Assembly (NCBI RefSeq): GCF_001954195.1
Contig: NZ_MBES01000020.1
Span: 1-42,256, forward strand
Source: Mycobacterium sp. IS-1264
GTDB taxonomy: Bacteria; Actinomycetota; Actinomycetes; Mycobacteriales; Mycobacteriaceae
Reading direction: 5' to 3'
Length of the DNA stretch: 42,256 nt
Positions 21,583 to 38,060 of the stretch are shown in pieces (positions within the stretch are counted from its first letter, which is position 1; each line of letters begins with the position of its first letter). The notes beneath the pieces are model-generated. The model did no database searches and was not told where the DNA came from. It saw nothing but the letters and a program-made list of their open reading frames with translations. The translations under genes were made by a program, and so were the position numbers.

Positions 21583-21644
21583 CGCCGAGCGTGGACCCAC
21601 GGCGAGAAATCGGCCAAAATCTCGCCCTCAGTTCACGTTCGGCG
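21583..21644. repeat. Nested 62-bp imperfect palindrome between convergent genes
   Basis: The outer arms CGCCGAGCGTG (21583-21593) and CACGTTCGGCG (21634-21644) pair with one G-T wobble. The inner arms GGCGAGA (21601-21607) and TCTCGCC (21620-21626) are perfect. The two stems are separated by 7 nt on each side, so the structure is symmetrical. It lies between the ends of tsnR and the DUF2236 gene and could be a bidirectional terminator or a REP-like interspersed element. Compare 35364-35425. Confidence 0.8.
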
Positions 21645-21672
21645 ATGTGGGAGGCTCCGGGCGGTGTCGCCC

Positions 21673-22692
21673 CTACGCTGCCTTTCCGCGGCCCCTAGCC
21701 GGGCGCATGCCGGCCAGCGACAGCGTGGTGTGCACCAGCGACCCGGCGCGCTCCATCAGCGACTTGCGCGGCGGAAAGTAGTGCATCGGCAGCCCGCGGC
21801 GATCACGCGGCGGCGCCACGAATTTCGGTGCCTCGACCAACGGAGCGTCGCCCGGAATCCGCCCCTGGGCGCGCCGGTATGCGGCCAGCGCGCGCGGGTG
21901 CAGGCGGATCTCGTCGGGGACGGCCAGGAAGGCCAGCTCGACCATCTTGCCGAAGACGCGCAACAACACCTCGTCGCCCGGCGTCCAGCGCATTCCCGCC
22001 TTCTCGCGCACCGCGGGCTCGAACAGACCCGCCGCGATCCAGCGCTGACCGGCCACCAACGGCCTGAAAAGTTGGTCCCAGATCGGCGTCGGCATCAGGA
22101 TGAACTTGGGCTTGGGGATCCGAATCTGGAAGATGTCCAGCGTCGCCTGGTTGATTTCCAGCTCCTCGCGGCACACCCGGTCCCAGTACTCCTGGAATTC
22201 CTCCCAGGATTTCGGCACCGGCCGCATGCTCATCCCGTACATCCGGTACCACCGCACATGCTCGTCGAACAGCTGCCGTTTCTCCGCCTCGGTCAAGCCC
22301 CCGCAGAAATACTCGGCCACCTTGATGACGAGCATGAAGAACGTGGCGTGCGCCCAGTAGAAGGTCTCGGGGTTCAGGGCGTGGTAGCGGCGCCCCGCGG
22401 TGTCGGTCCCCTTGATGGTGTCGTGGTAGCGCTTGATCTGCTCACCGGTCTGCGCGGCCCGCTCGCCGTCGTAGACGACGCCCATGATGGGGTACACCGA
22501 CCGGGTCACGCGCTGCAGCGGCTCGCGCAGCAGGATCGAATGCTCCTCGACCCCCGCGCCGAGTTCCGGATACATGTTCTGAATCGCCCCGATCCAGATG
22601 CCCATCATCCCGGTGCGCAAATCGCCAAAGTACTTCCAGGTAAGGGAATCTGGTCCGAGCGGATCAGCGGATGCAGTCGACGCGGCAGTCAT
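21673..22692 (-). CDS. DUF2236 / MpaB-like oxygenase family protein (Rv1645c homologue)
   Basis: A 339-residue soluble protein resembling the DUF2236 (PF09995) family, which includes the haem-containing latex-clearing protein Lcp and fungal MpaB. Family-like features are the N-terminal LRTGMMGIWIGAIQNMYPEL, the TRSVYPIMGVVYDG segment and the His-rich RRYHALNPETFYWAHATFF region, where haem-binding histidines would be expected. Haem binding and the oxygenase reaction are inferred from the family; the substrate is unknown. ATG 22692 is preferred over GTG 22695 because GGAGG (22702-22698) is 5 nt upstream of it. It shares a 143-bp divergent promoter region, containing a perfect 16-bp palindrome, with the cyclase gene. 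Confidence 0.85.
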   Translation of the reverse strand: MTAASTASADPLGPDSLTWKYFGDLRTGMMGIWIGAIQNMYPELGAGVEEHSILLREPLQRVTRSVYPIMGVVYDGERAAQTGEQIKRYHDTIKGTDTAGRRYHALNPETFYWAHATFFMLVIKVAEYFCGGLTEAEKRQLFDEHVRWYRMYGMSMRPVPKSWEEFQEYWDRVCREELEINQATLDIFQIRIPKPKFILMPTPIWDQLFRPLVAGQRWIAAGLFEPAVREKAGMRWTPGDEVLLRVFGKMVELAFLAVPDEIRLHPRALAAYRRAQGRIPGDAPLVEAPKFVAPPRDRRGLPMHYFPPRKSLMERAGSLVHTTLSLAGMRPARGRGKAA

Positions 22693-22730
22693 CACGGCCT
22701 CCTAGTACTACCTGCGCTCACGATAACTTT

Positions 22731-22746
22731 GACAACGCGCGTTGTC
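22731..22746. promoter_or_regulatory. Perfect 16-bp palindromic operator candidate
   Basis: GACAACGCGCGTTGTC is a perfect inverted repeat in the divergent spacer between the DUF2236 gene and the cyclase gene. Size, symmetry and lack of a central spacer fit a TetR-family operator. It sits 38 bp from the DUF2236 start, and TATGAT (22747-22752) directly follows it on the plus strand as a possible -10. No regulator gene is adjacent. Confidence 0.65.
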
Positions 22747-22835
22747 TATGATTTCGGCCCGCGGCGCGGCCGGGTGTTACCGACTTTCGATGCCGGCGTG
22801 GCCGGCCGGTAATCCAGTGTCAAGCAGGGGCTTCG

Positions 22836-23819
22836 ATGCGAGATGTGACACAACGCCAGCGAGTGTCATTGCCTGCGTCAGCCGGAACTACTTACCCTGG
22901 CCAAGTGGAGCGCGCACCTGGCGATCCGGTCCCGGGTGAGCCCCTGGAAACGGACTCTGAATCGGTGACCACGGCGGCGCCCCCCGACTCGAAACTTCGC
23001 TCTCCGGCGCAGTGGTTGCGCACGACCAACCACAGCCCCGGCGTGGTGGCGTTCGTCCGGCGAGCGCGACGGCTGTTGCCCGGCGACCACGAGTTCGGCG
23101 ACCCGCTGTCCACCGCGGGTGAGGGCGCGCCGCGGGCTGCGGCACGCGCCGCCGACCGGCTGCTGGGGGATCGTGACGCCGCGTCGCGTGAGCTCAGCCT
23201 CGGCGTGCTGCAGGTGTGGCAGGCGCTGACCGAGGCGGTGTCCCGACGGCCGGCCAACCCGGAAGTGACGCTGGTGTTCACCGATCTGGTCGGCTTTTCG
23301 ACGTGGTCGCTGCACGCCGGTGACGACGCGGCGCTGGCCCTGCTGCGGCAGGTGGCGCGGGCGGTCGAACCGCCGCTGCTGGACGCGGGAGGCCACATCG
23401 TCAAGCGGATGGGCGACGGGCTGATGGCGGTGTTCGGCGATCCGACCGTCGCCGTGCGGGCCGTACTCGCCGCCAAGGAGCAACTGAGAACCGTCGACGT
23501 GGACGGCTACACGCCGCGGATGCGGGTCGGGATCCACACCGGACGCCCGCAGCGGATGGCCGCCGACTGGCTCGGCGTCGACGTCAACATCGCCGCCCGC
23601 GTGATGGAACGGGCCACCAAGGGCGGAATCATGGTGTCGAGTTCGTCACTCGACCAGATACCCCAAACCGCGCTGGACGCGATGGGCGTCGTCGCCAAAC
23701 GTGCACGTAAACCGGTATTCGCGCCCAAAACCGCCGGCGTTCCCGCGGACCTGGCGATCTATCGCCTGCGGACTCTTAGGGAGTTGACAGCCTCCGATCA
23801 CACTTCGGAAACAAATTAG
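22836..23819 (+). CDS. Class III adenylyl cyclase (Rv1647 homologue)
   Basis: A 327-residue cytoplasmic cyclase converting ATP to cAMP. All six key class III positions are present: metal-binding Asp150 (FTDLVGFS) and Asp194 (KRMGDGLM), adenine-selecting Lys190 and Asp244 (ADWLGV), and transition-state Asn251 and Arg255 (DVNIAARV). It should therefore act as a homodimer with ATP preference. The N-terminal part (about 50-140) is a helical region seen in Rv1647-type cyclases; no membrane segment is visible. The start is ATG 22836 with AGGGG upstream; GTG 22905 is an alternative that would drop the poorly conserved first 23 residues. In M. tuberculosis PE17 lies just upstream; here it is absent. 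Confidence 0.92.
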   Translation: MRDVTQRQRVSLPASAGTTYPGQVERAPGDPVPGEPLETDSESVTTAAPPDSKLRSPAQWLRTTNHSPGVVAFVRRARRLLPGDHEFGDPLSTAGEGAPRAAARAADRLLGDRDAASRELSLGVLQVWQALTEAVSRRPANPEVTLVFTDLVGFSTWSLHAGDDAALALLRQVARAVEPPLLDAGGHIVKRMGDGLMAVFGDPTVAVRAVLAAKEQLRTVDVDGYTPRMRVGIHTGRPQRMAADWLGVDVNIAARVMERATKGGIMVSSSSLDQIPQTALDAMGVVAKRARKPVFAPKTAGVPADLAIYRLRTLRELTASDHTSETN

Positions 23820-23837
23820 CCCGCATAATAGACACCG

Positions 23838-24647
23838 ATGATTGGGGGCATCCTCTCCCGGCTGGCCCGGGTCCGGTTCACCATTGGGTACGTGGCGATT
23901 CTGCTCGCCATCAGTTGCGCGATCCTGGCGCTCGGCCCGCACGCGCACGACGTGCTCGTTCAGCGCGCTAGCACCAACCTGCACAACCTGGCGCACGGCC
24001 ATGTGGGCACGCTGCTGGGCAGCGCGCTGGTCGTCGACGCCGGCCCGCTCTACTTCTGGCTGCCGTTCCTGACGTGCCTGCTCGCCCTGGCCGAACTGCA
24101 TTTGCGCACCATCCGTCTGTTCATGGCGTTCCTCGTCGGCCACATCGGCGCGACGTTGGTGGTGGCCGCCGCCCTCGCGGCGTCGGTCGAGTTTGGCTGG
24201 CTGCCGATTTCCATCGCCCACGCCAGCGACGTCGGCATGAGCTACGGCGCCCTCGCGGTGCTGGGCGCGATGACCGCGGTTATTCCGTCGCGGTGGCGTG
24301 CGGCGTGGGTCGGCTGGTGGGTGGCGGCCGGCGTGGCGTCGGCGATCATGGGTGGTGACTTCACCGACGCCGGGCACACCGTCGCCGTCGTGCTGGGCGT
24401 CCTGGTGTCCGCGCGGTTCCGCCAACCGATCCGGTGGACCCCGGTACGCGTCCTGATGCTCGCGGCGTCCTCAGGGTTTGGCTTCCTCATGCTGGCGCAC
24501 CACTGGGGGACGATGGCCGCCGCGTCGTCGTTCGGCGTCCTGGCCGCCGCAGCGGCCTACGCGGTCGCGCAGTTCTTCGCGCGGCGCGGCGCGCTCGCGC
24601 TGGCCGCCGATGCGCCGGCCGGTCTGCAGCCGGTCATGGCGGGCTAA
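23838..24647 (+). CDS. Rhomboid-like membrane protein (Rv1648 homologue)
   Basis: A 269-residue protein with about six to seven membrane helices. It carries rhomboid hallmarks: an LHNLAHGHVGTLLGSAL segment resembling the rhomboid helix-2 His/Asn motif, a Gly-Met-Ser135-Tyr-Gly motif (VGMSYGALAVLG) fitting the catalytic GxSxG, and His180 in a later helix (DAGHTVAVVLG) where the catalytic His would be. This suggests an intramembrane serine protease or a rhomboid-related protein; activity is not established, and Rv1648 is usually listed only as a transmembrane protein. It starts 18 bp after the cyclase. GCATAATAGACACCGATG offers a CATAAT -10 eight bases before the ATG, so an extra near-leaderless transcript is possible. 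Confidence 0.8.
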   Translation: MIGGILSRLARVRFTIGYVAILLAISCAILALGPHAHDVLVQRASTNLHNLAHGHVGTLLGSALVVDAGPLYFWLPFLTCLLALAELHLRTIRLFMAFLVGHIGATLVVAAALAASVEFGWLPISIAHASDVGMSYGALAVLGAMTAVIPSRWRAAWVGWWVAAGVASAIMGGDFTDAGHTVAVVLGVLVSARFRQPIRWTPVRVLMLAASSGFGFLMLAHHWGTMAAASSFGVLAAAAAYAVAQFFARRGALALAADAPAGLQPVMAG

Positions 24648-25810
<1,163 letters not shown>

Positions 25811-25811
<1 letters not shown>

Positions 25812-28306
25812 TGCGCCTTCCGTACAGCTGGCTGCGCGAGGTCGTCGCCGTGGGCGCCCCGGGCTGGGATGTCGCCCCTAGCGACCTCGAACAGACCCTG
25901 GTGCGCATCGGCCACGAGGTCGAGGAAGTCGTCACGCTCGGCCCGGTCGACGGGCCGCTGACCGTGGGACGGGTCACCGGCATCGAGGAGCTCACCGAGT
26001 TCAAGAAACCGATCCGGGCGTGTCTCGTCGACGTCGGCGAGGGAGCACCCCGCGATATCGTTTGTGGGGCAACCAATTTCGTGGTCGGCGACCTGGTTGT
26101 GGTGGCGCTGCCCGGTACCACGCTGCCCGGCGGGTTCGCCATCACCGCGCGCAAGACCTACGGTCGCAACTCCGACGGAATGATCTGCTCGACGGCCGAA
26201 CTCGGTTTGGGCGCCGACCATTCCGGAATCCTGGTGCTCCCGCCCGGCACGGCCGAACCCGGGGCCGACGCCACCGGCGTGCTCGGATTGGACGACGTGG
26301 TCTTCCACCTGGCCATCACCCCCGACCGCGGCTACGCCATGTCGGTGCGCGGCCTGGCCCGTGAGATCGCCTGCGCCTACGACCTGGACTTCGTCGACCC
26401 CGCGGAGGTCAAGCCGCTGCCCGTCGAGGGCGAGGCGTGGCCGCTGACGGTGCAGGCCGAAACCGGCGTTCGCCGCTTCGCGCTGCGGCCGGTCACCGGC
26501 ATCGACCCCGCCGCGGTGTCGCCATGGTGGCTGCAGCGCCGGCTGCTGCTCTCCGGCATCCGCGCGACCTCCCCGGCCGTCGACGTGACCAACTACGTGA
26601 TGCTGGAACTGGGCCACCCCATGCACGCCCACGACCGCAACCGCATCAGCGGCGGCCTCGGCGTGCGGTTCGCCCGGCCCGGCGAGATCGTCGTCACCCT
26701 CGATGACGTTGAGCGCAAACTCGATCCGGCCGACGTCCTTATCGTCGACGACTCCGCCACGGCCGCGATCGGCGGAGTCATGGGTGCGGCCAGCACCGAG
26801 GTGCGCGCCGATTCCACCGACGTGCTGCTGGAGGCCGCGGTGTGGGACCCGGCCGCGGTGTCGCGCACCCAGCGGCGGCTGCACCTGCCCAGCGAGGCCG
26901 CCCGTCGCTATGAGCGCGGGGTGGACCCGGCGATTTCGGTGGCCGCGCTGGACCGCTGTGCCGCGCTGCTCGCCGACATCACCGGAGGAGCGGTGTCCCC
27001 GACCCTGACCGATTGGCGTGGTGACCCGCCGCGTGACGACTGGTCCCTGCCGCCGATCCGGATCGCCGTCGACCTGCCGGACCGCGTCGCGGGCCTGGCC
27101 TACGCCCCGGGCACGACCGCGCGGCGGCTGGCCCAGATCGGCGCCTTGGTAGTGGAAGAAGTCGCCGAAGATGGCGGCATATTGACGGTGACCCCGCCGA
27201 GTTGGCGCCCCGATCTCGTGCAGCCCGCCGACCTGGTGGAAGAGGTGCTGCGGCTGGAGGGCCTCGAGGACATCCCGTCGGTGCTGCCGTCGGCCCCCGC
27301 GGGGCGGGGACTCACCGCGGTGCAGAAGCGCCGCCGCGCCATCGGTAGGTCGCTGGCGCAGTCCGGCTACGTCGAGGTCCTGCCGACACCGTTTCTGCCC
27401 GCCGGCGTGTTCGACCTCTGGGGCCTGCCCGCCGACGACCCGCGGCGCAGCACCACCCGTGTGCTCAACCCGCTGGAAGCGGATCGGCCGGAGCTGGCCA
27501 CCACACTACTGCCCGGCCTACTGGAAGCGTTGGGGCGCAACGTGTCCCGCGGTCTCGTCGACGCCGCGCTGTTCGCCATCGCCCAGGTGGTGCAGCCGAC
27601 CGAGCAGACTCGCGGTGTCGAGCTCATCCCCGTGGACCGCCGCCCGACCGAAGCCGAAATCGCGATGCTGGACGCGTCGTTGCCCCGACAACCGCAGCAC
27701 GTCGCAGTCGTGCTGGCCGGCCTGCGTGAACCACGCGGCCCGTGGGGCCCCGGGCGCGCCGCGGATGCCACCGATGCGTTGGAGGCGGTGCGAATCATCG
27801 CGCGCGCCAGCGGAGTTGACGTGACCCTGCGGGCCGCCCAATGCCTGCCGTGGCATCCGGGCCGCTGCGCCGAGGTGCTGGTCGGGGGGACCCGCGTCGG
27901 TCATGCGGGCCAATTGCATCCCGCCGTGATCGAGCGCTCGGGGCTGCCGAAGGGTACCTGCGCGCTCGAGCTGAACCTCGATGCGATTCCGATCGTCGAG
28001 GCGTTGCCGGCGCCCAGGGTGTCGCCATTCCCGGCCGTGTTCCAGGACGTCAGCCTGGTGGTGTCGGCCGACGTGCCGGCCCAGGCGGTGGCGGATGCCG
28101 TCCGCGAGGGGGCGGGCGAGCTGCTAGAGGACATTCGGCTGTTCGACGTGTTCACCGGCCCGCAGATCGGCGAGCATCGCAAGTCGCTGACGTTCGCGCT
28201 GCGCTTCCGCGCGCCCGATCGCACGCTGACCGAGGACGACGCCAGCGCCGCCCGTGGCGCCGCCGTGCGGCGTGCCGCTGAGGCCGTCGGTGCCGAACTG
28301 CGCATG

Positions 28307-28309
<3 letters not shown>
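25811..28309 (+). CDS. pheT: Phenylalanyl-tRNA synthetase beta subunit
   Basis: The 832-residue structural, editing and tRNA-binding subunit of PheRS. Domains in order: an N-terminal OB-fold tRNA-binding domain (about 45-155, with [18 protein letters not shown]), the B3/4 editing domain (about 215-380), the B5 domain (about 405-475), the catalytic-like core ([18 protein letters not shown] region onward) and the C-terminal FDX-ACB anticodon-binding domain (about 738-832, [18 protein letters not shown]). Length is normal for actinobacteria. It begins at the 1-nt overlap TGATG with pheS. Only 34 bp separate it from argC, whereas M. tuberculosis has PE_PGRS30 there. Confidence 0.97.
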
Positions 28310-30603
<2,294 letters not shown>

Positions 30604-30607
<4 letters not shown>

Positions 30608-31529
30608 CCATGAAGATCGAAGAGTTGACCACCGTGGTCAAGGCGCAGGTGCTCGCGGAGGCGCTGCCGTGGCTCAAGCAGCTGCACGGCAAGATCGTCG
30701 TGATCAAGTACGGCGGCAACGCCATGACCGATGACACGCTGCGGCACGCCTTCGCCGCCGACATGGCGTTCCTGCGCAACTGCGGCGTCCACCCCGTGGT
30801 CGTGCACGGCGGTGGACCACAGATCACCGCCATGCTGCGCCGCCTCGGCATCGAGGGCGACTTCAAGGGTGGATTCCGCGTCACCACACCGGAAGTGCTC
30901 GACGTGGCGCGGATGGTGCTGTTCGGACAGGTCGGCCGCGAACTGGTCAACCTGATCAACGCACACGGGCCCTACGCCGTCGGCATCACCGGCGAGGATG
31001 CGCAGCTGTTCACCGCCGTGCGGCGCAGCGTCACCGTCGATGGGGTGGCCACCGACATCGGCCTGGTGGGCGACGTCGATCAGGTGAACACGGCGGCGGT
31101 GCTGGATCTGATTGCGGCGCGCCGCATTCCGGTGGTGTCGACGCTCGCGCCCGACGCCGACGGCGTGGTGCACAACATCAACGCCGACACCGCCGCGGCG
31201 GCGCTGGCCGAAGCCCTGGGAGCCGAAAAGCTGTTGATGCTGACCGATGTCGAAGGCCTGTACACCAGCTGGCCCGACCGCGATTCGCTGGTCAGCGAAA
31301 TCGACACCGCCACACTGGCGCAACTGCTACCCACGCTGGAGGCCGGCATGATCCCCAAGGTCGAGGCGTGCCTGCGCGCGGTCACCGCCGGTGTGCCCAG
31401 CGCACACGTCATCGACGGGCGGGTCGAACACTGCGTGCTGGTGGAGCTTTTCACCGACGCGGGCACCGGCACCAAGGTGGTGCGCGCCGGCGACGATGCA
31501 GAGCGCAGCGATGAGGAGGAGCGGCGCAG

Positions 31530-31542
<13 letters not shown>
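30604..31542 (+). CDS. argB: N-acetylglutamate kinase
   Basis: Second step of arginine biosynthesis: phosphorylates N-acetylglutamate with ATP, and is usually the feedback-controlled step. An amino-acid-kinase fold of 312 residues with the phosphate loop [11 protein letters not shown], substrate loop [10 protein letters not shown] and C-terminal [12 protein letters not shown]. The N-terminal helix ([18 protein letters not shown]) is of the type used for hexamer formation and arginine inhibition. The protein ends with about 18 extra charged residues ([17 protein letters not shown]) relative to M. tuberculosis ArgB (294). These codons contain the GAGGAGGA Shine-Dalgarno for argD, with which argB overlaps by 13 nt. 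Confidence 0.97.
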
Positions 31543-34143
<2,601 letters not shown>

Positions 34144-34156
34144 AGGAGATTGACTG

Positions 34157-35353
34157 ATGTCAGAACGCGTCATCCTGGCGTATTCCGGCGGTCTGGACAC
34201 CTCGGTGGCGATCAGCTGGATAGGCAAGGAGACCGGCCGTGAGGTCGTGGCGGTGGCGATCGATCTGGGCCAGGGCGGCGAGGACATGGAGGTCGTGCGC
34301 CAACGGGCCCTGGACTGCGGCGCCGTCGAGGCGGTCGTCGTCGACGCCCGCGACGAATTCGCCGAGGGCTATTGCCTGCCCACGGTGCTGAACAACGCGC
34401 TGTACATGGACCGCTACCCGCTGGTGTCCGCGATCAGCCGGCCGTTGATCGTCAAGCACCTCGTGGCGGCCGCGCGCGAGCACGGCGGCGGCATCGTCGC
34501 GCATGGCTGCACCGGCAAGGGCAATGACCAGGTCCGGTTCGAGGTCGGATTCGCTTCGCTGGCACCGGATTTGGAGGTGCTGGCGCCGGTGCGCGACTAC
34601 GCGTGGACGCGGGAGAAGGCGATCGCGTTCGCCGAGGAGAACGCCATCCCGATCGGCGTCACCAAACGCTCGCCGTTCTCCATCGACCAGAACGTGTGGG
34701 GCCGCGCTGTGGAGACCGGGTTTCTCGAGCACCTGTGGAACGCACCCACCAAGGACATCTACGCCTACACCGAAGACCCCACCCTGAACTGGAGCACGCC
34801 CGACGAGGTGATCATCGGATTCGAGCGGGGCGTGCCGGTGTCCATCGACGGCAGGCCGGTCTCGATGCTGCAGGCCATCGAGGAACTCAACACCCGCGCC
34901 GGGGCGCAGGGCGTGGGGCGCCTCGACGTCGTCGAGGACCGGCTGGTCGGCATCAAGAGCCGCGAGATCTACGAAGCACCCGGCGCGATGGTGCTCATCA
35001 CCGCGCACACCGAACTCGAACACGTCACCCTCGAGCGCGAACTCGGTCGCTTCAAACGGCATACCGACCAGCGCTGGGCCGAGCTGGTGTACGACGGGCT
35101 GTGGTACTCACCGCTCAAGGTCGCGCTGGAGAGCTTCGTCGCCAAGACGCAGGAACACGTGTCCGGCGAGGTGCGAATGGTGTTGCACGGCGGGCACATT
35201 GCGGTCAACGGCCGCCGCAGCGCCGAATCGCTCTACGACTTCAACCTGGCCACCTACGACGAGGGCGACAGCTTCGACCAGTCGGCGGCGAAGGGCTTCG
35301 TCTACGTGCACGGGTTGTCGTCGAAGATCGCCTCCCGCCGGGACCTGCAGTGA
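34157..35353 (+). CDS. argG: Argininosuccinate synthase
   Basis: ATP-dependent condensation of citrulline and aspartate to argininosuccinate. The 398-residue product (the same length as M. tuberculosis ArgG) has the PP-loop [16 protein letters not shown], the [14 protein letters not shown] motif and the YEAPGA segment. It follows argR by 13 bp with its own Shine-Dalgarno AAGGAGA (34143-34149), 7 nt before the ATG. The spacing suggests it stays in the arg transcript. Confidence 0.98.
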   Translation: MSERVILAYSGGLDTSVAISWIGKETGREVVAVAIDLGQGGEDMEVVRQRALDCGAVEAVVVDARDEFAEGYCLPTVLNNALYMDRYPLVSAISRPLIVKHLVAAAREHGGGIVAHGCTGKGNDQVRFEVGFASLAPDLEVLAPVRDYAWTREKAIAFAEENAIPIGVTKRSPFSIDQNVWGRAVETGFLEHLWNAPTKDIYAYTEDPTLNWSTPDEVIIGFERGVPVSIDGRPVSMLQAIEELNTRAGAQGVGRLDVVEDRLVGIKSREIYEAPGAMVLITAHTELEHVTLERELGRFKRHTDQRWAELVYDGLWYSPLKVALESFVAKTQEHVSGEVRMVLHGGHIAVNGRRSAESLYDFNLATYDEGDSFDQSAAKGFVYVHGLSSKIASRRDLQ

Positions 35354-35363
35354 GTTTTCTCGG

Positions 35364-36866
<1,503 letters not shown>

Positions 36867-36903
36867 AACGAGACTGCCCGTTTCTTTGCCGTTAATTTGC
36901 GAG

Positions 36904-36934
36904 CGGACTAAGCTTCCATCAGCTAAGCAGTCCG
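36904..36934. repeat. Imperfect hairpin upstream of pks10
   Basis: CGGACT (36904-36909) pairs with AGTCCG (36929-36934), and inside it GCTT (36912-36915) pairs with AAGC (36925-36928), with an AA bulge on one side and a 9-nt loop. It sits in the 113-bp spacer between argH and pks10. Without a U-run it could be an operator or a weak rho-independent structure. TTAATTT just upstream is the AT-richest point. Confidence 0.45.
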
Positions 36935-36979
36935 GGTGAACCGTCGTGCCCGGGTGTACGTGACCAGGGGGTGGGTCCA

Positions 36980-38041
36980 ATGAGCGTCATCGCGGGCGTG
37001 TTCGGAGCGTTGCCGCCATATCGCTACTCCCAGCGCGAGCTCACCGACTTTTTCGTCAGCATTCCGGAGTTCGAGGGTTACGAGGACATCGTTCGGCAGC
37101 TGCACACCAGTGCCAAGGTCAACAGCCGCCACCTGGTCCTGCCGCTGGAGAAGTACCCGACGCTCAAAGACTTCGGCACGGCGAACCGGATCTTCATCGA
37201 AAACGCCGTGGACCTCGGCTGTGAGGCGCTGGTGGGGGCGCTGGACGAGGCGGGGCTGCGACCCCAAGACCTCGACGTGCTCGTCACGACGACGGTCACC
37301 GGGCTGGCGGTGCCGTCGCTGGATGCCCGGATCGCCGGGCGGCTCGGGCTGCGCGACGACGTGCGCCGGGTGCCGCTGTTCGGGCTGGGCTGCGTCGCCG
37401 GGGCCGCGGGGGTGGCCCGGCTGCACGACTACCTGCGCGGCGCGCCGGACGGGGTCGCGGCGCTCGTGTCGGTCGAGCTTTGCTCGCTGACCTACCCGGG
37501 ATACAAGCCGTCGCTGGCCGGCATGGTCGGCAGCGCGTTGTTTGCTGACGGTTCTGGAGCCGTGGTCGCGGTCGGCGAGCGTCGCGCCGAACAGATCGGC
37601 GCCGCCGGGCCCACAGTGGTCGATTCCCGCAGCCACCTCTATCCCGACTCGCTGCGCACGATGGGCTACGACATCGGCACGACGGGATTCGAGCTGGTGC
37701 TGTCCAAGGATGTCGCGGCGGTCGTCGAGCAATACATCGAAAAGGACGTCACGGAGTTCCTAGCCGCCCACGGCCTGAGCACCGACGACATCGGCGCCTT
37801 CGTCAGCCACCCCGGTGGCCCGAAGGTCATCGAAGCGATCACTGCCGCCCTGTCGCTGCCGCCGGAAGCCCTGGAGCTGACGTGGCGCTCACTCGGTGAG
37901 ATCGGCAACCTGAGCTCGGCGTCGGTGCTGCACGTGCTGCGCGACACCATCGGCAAGCGGCCGCCCAGCGGCAGCCCGGGCCTGATGCTCGCGATGGGTC
38001 CCGGATTCTGCTCTGAACTTGTGTTGTTGCGCTGGCACTGA
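36980..38041 (+). CDS. pks10: Type III polyketide synthase (Pks10 homologue)
   Basis: A chalcone-synthase-like homodimeric enzyme of 353 residues, the same length as M. tuberculosis Pks10. The catalytic triad is complete: Cys138 ([12 protein letters not shown]), His277 (VSHPGGPKV) and Asn310 ([12 protein letters not shown]). The family C-terminal [18 protein letters not shown] is present. Such enzymes extend acyl-CoA starters with malonyl-CoA; in M. tuberculosis pks10 has been linked to phthiocerol dimycocerosate and related lipids, but the product here is unknown. The frame begins three codons earlier at GTG 36971; ATG 36980 matches the conserved N-terminus. pks7 follows 19 bp downstream, so the two probably form one transcript. 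Confidence 0.94.
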   Translation: MSVIAGVFGALPPYRYSQRELTDFFVSIPEFEGYEDIVRQLHTSAKVNSRHLVLPLEKYPTLKDFGTANRIFIENAVDLGCEALVGALDEAGLRPQDLDVLVTTTVTGLAVPSLDARIAGRLGLRDDVRRVPLFGLGCVAGAAGVARLHDYLRGAPDGVAALVSVELCSLTYPGYKPSLAGMVGSALFADGSGAVVAVGERRAEQIGAAGPTVVDSRSHLYPDSLRTMGYDIGTTGFELVLSKDVAAVVEQYIEKDVTEFLAAHGLSTDDIGAFVSHPGGPKVIEAITAALSLPPEALELTWRSLGEIGNLSSASVLHVLRDTIGKRPPSGSPGLMLAMGPGFCSELVLLRWH

Positions 38042-38060
38042 TGCGCGATCGCCTGATCGT

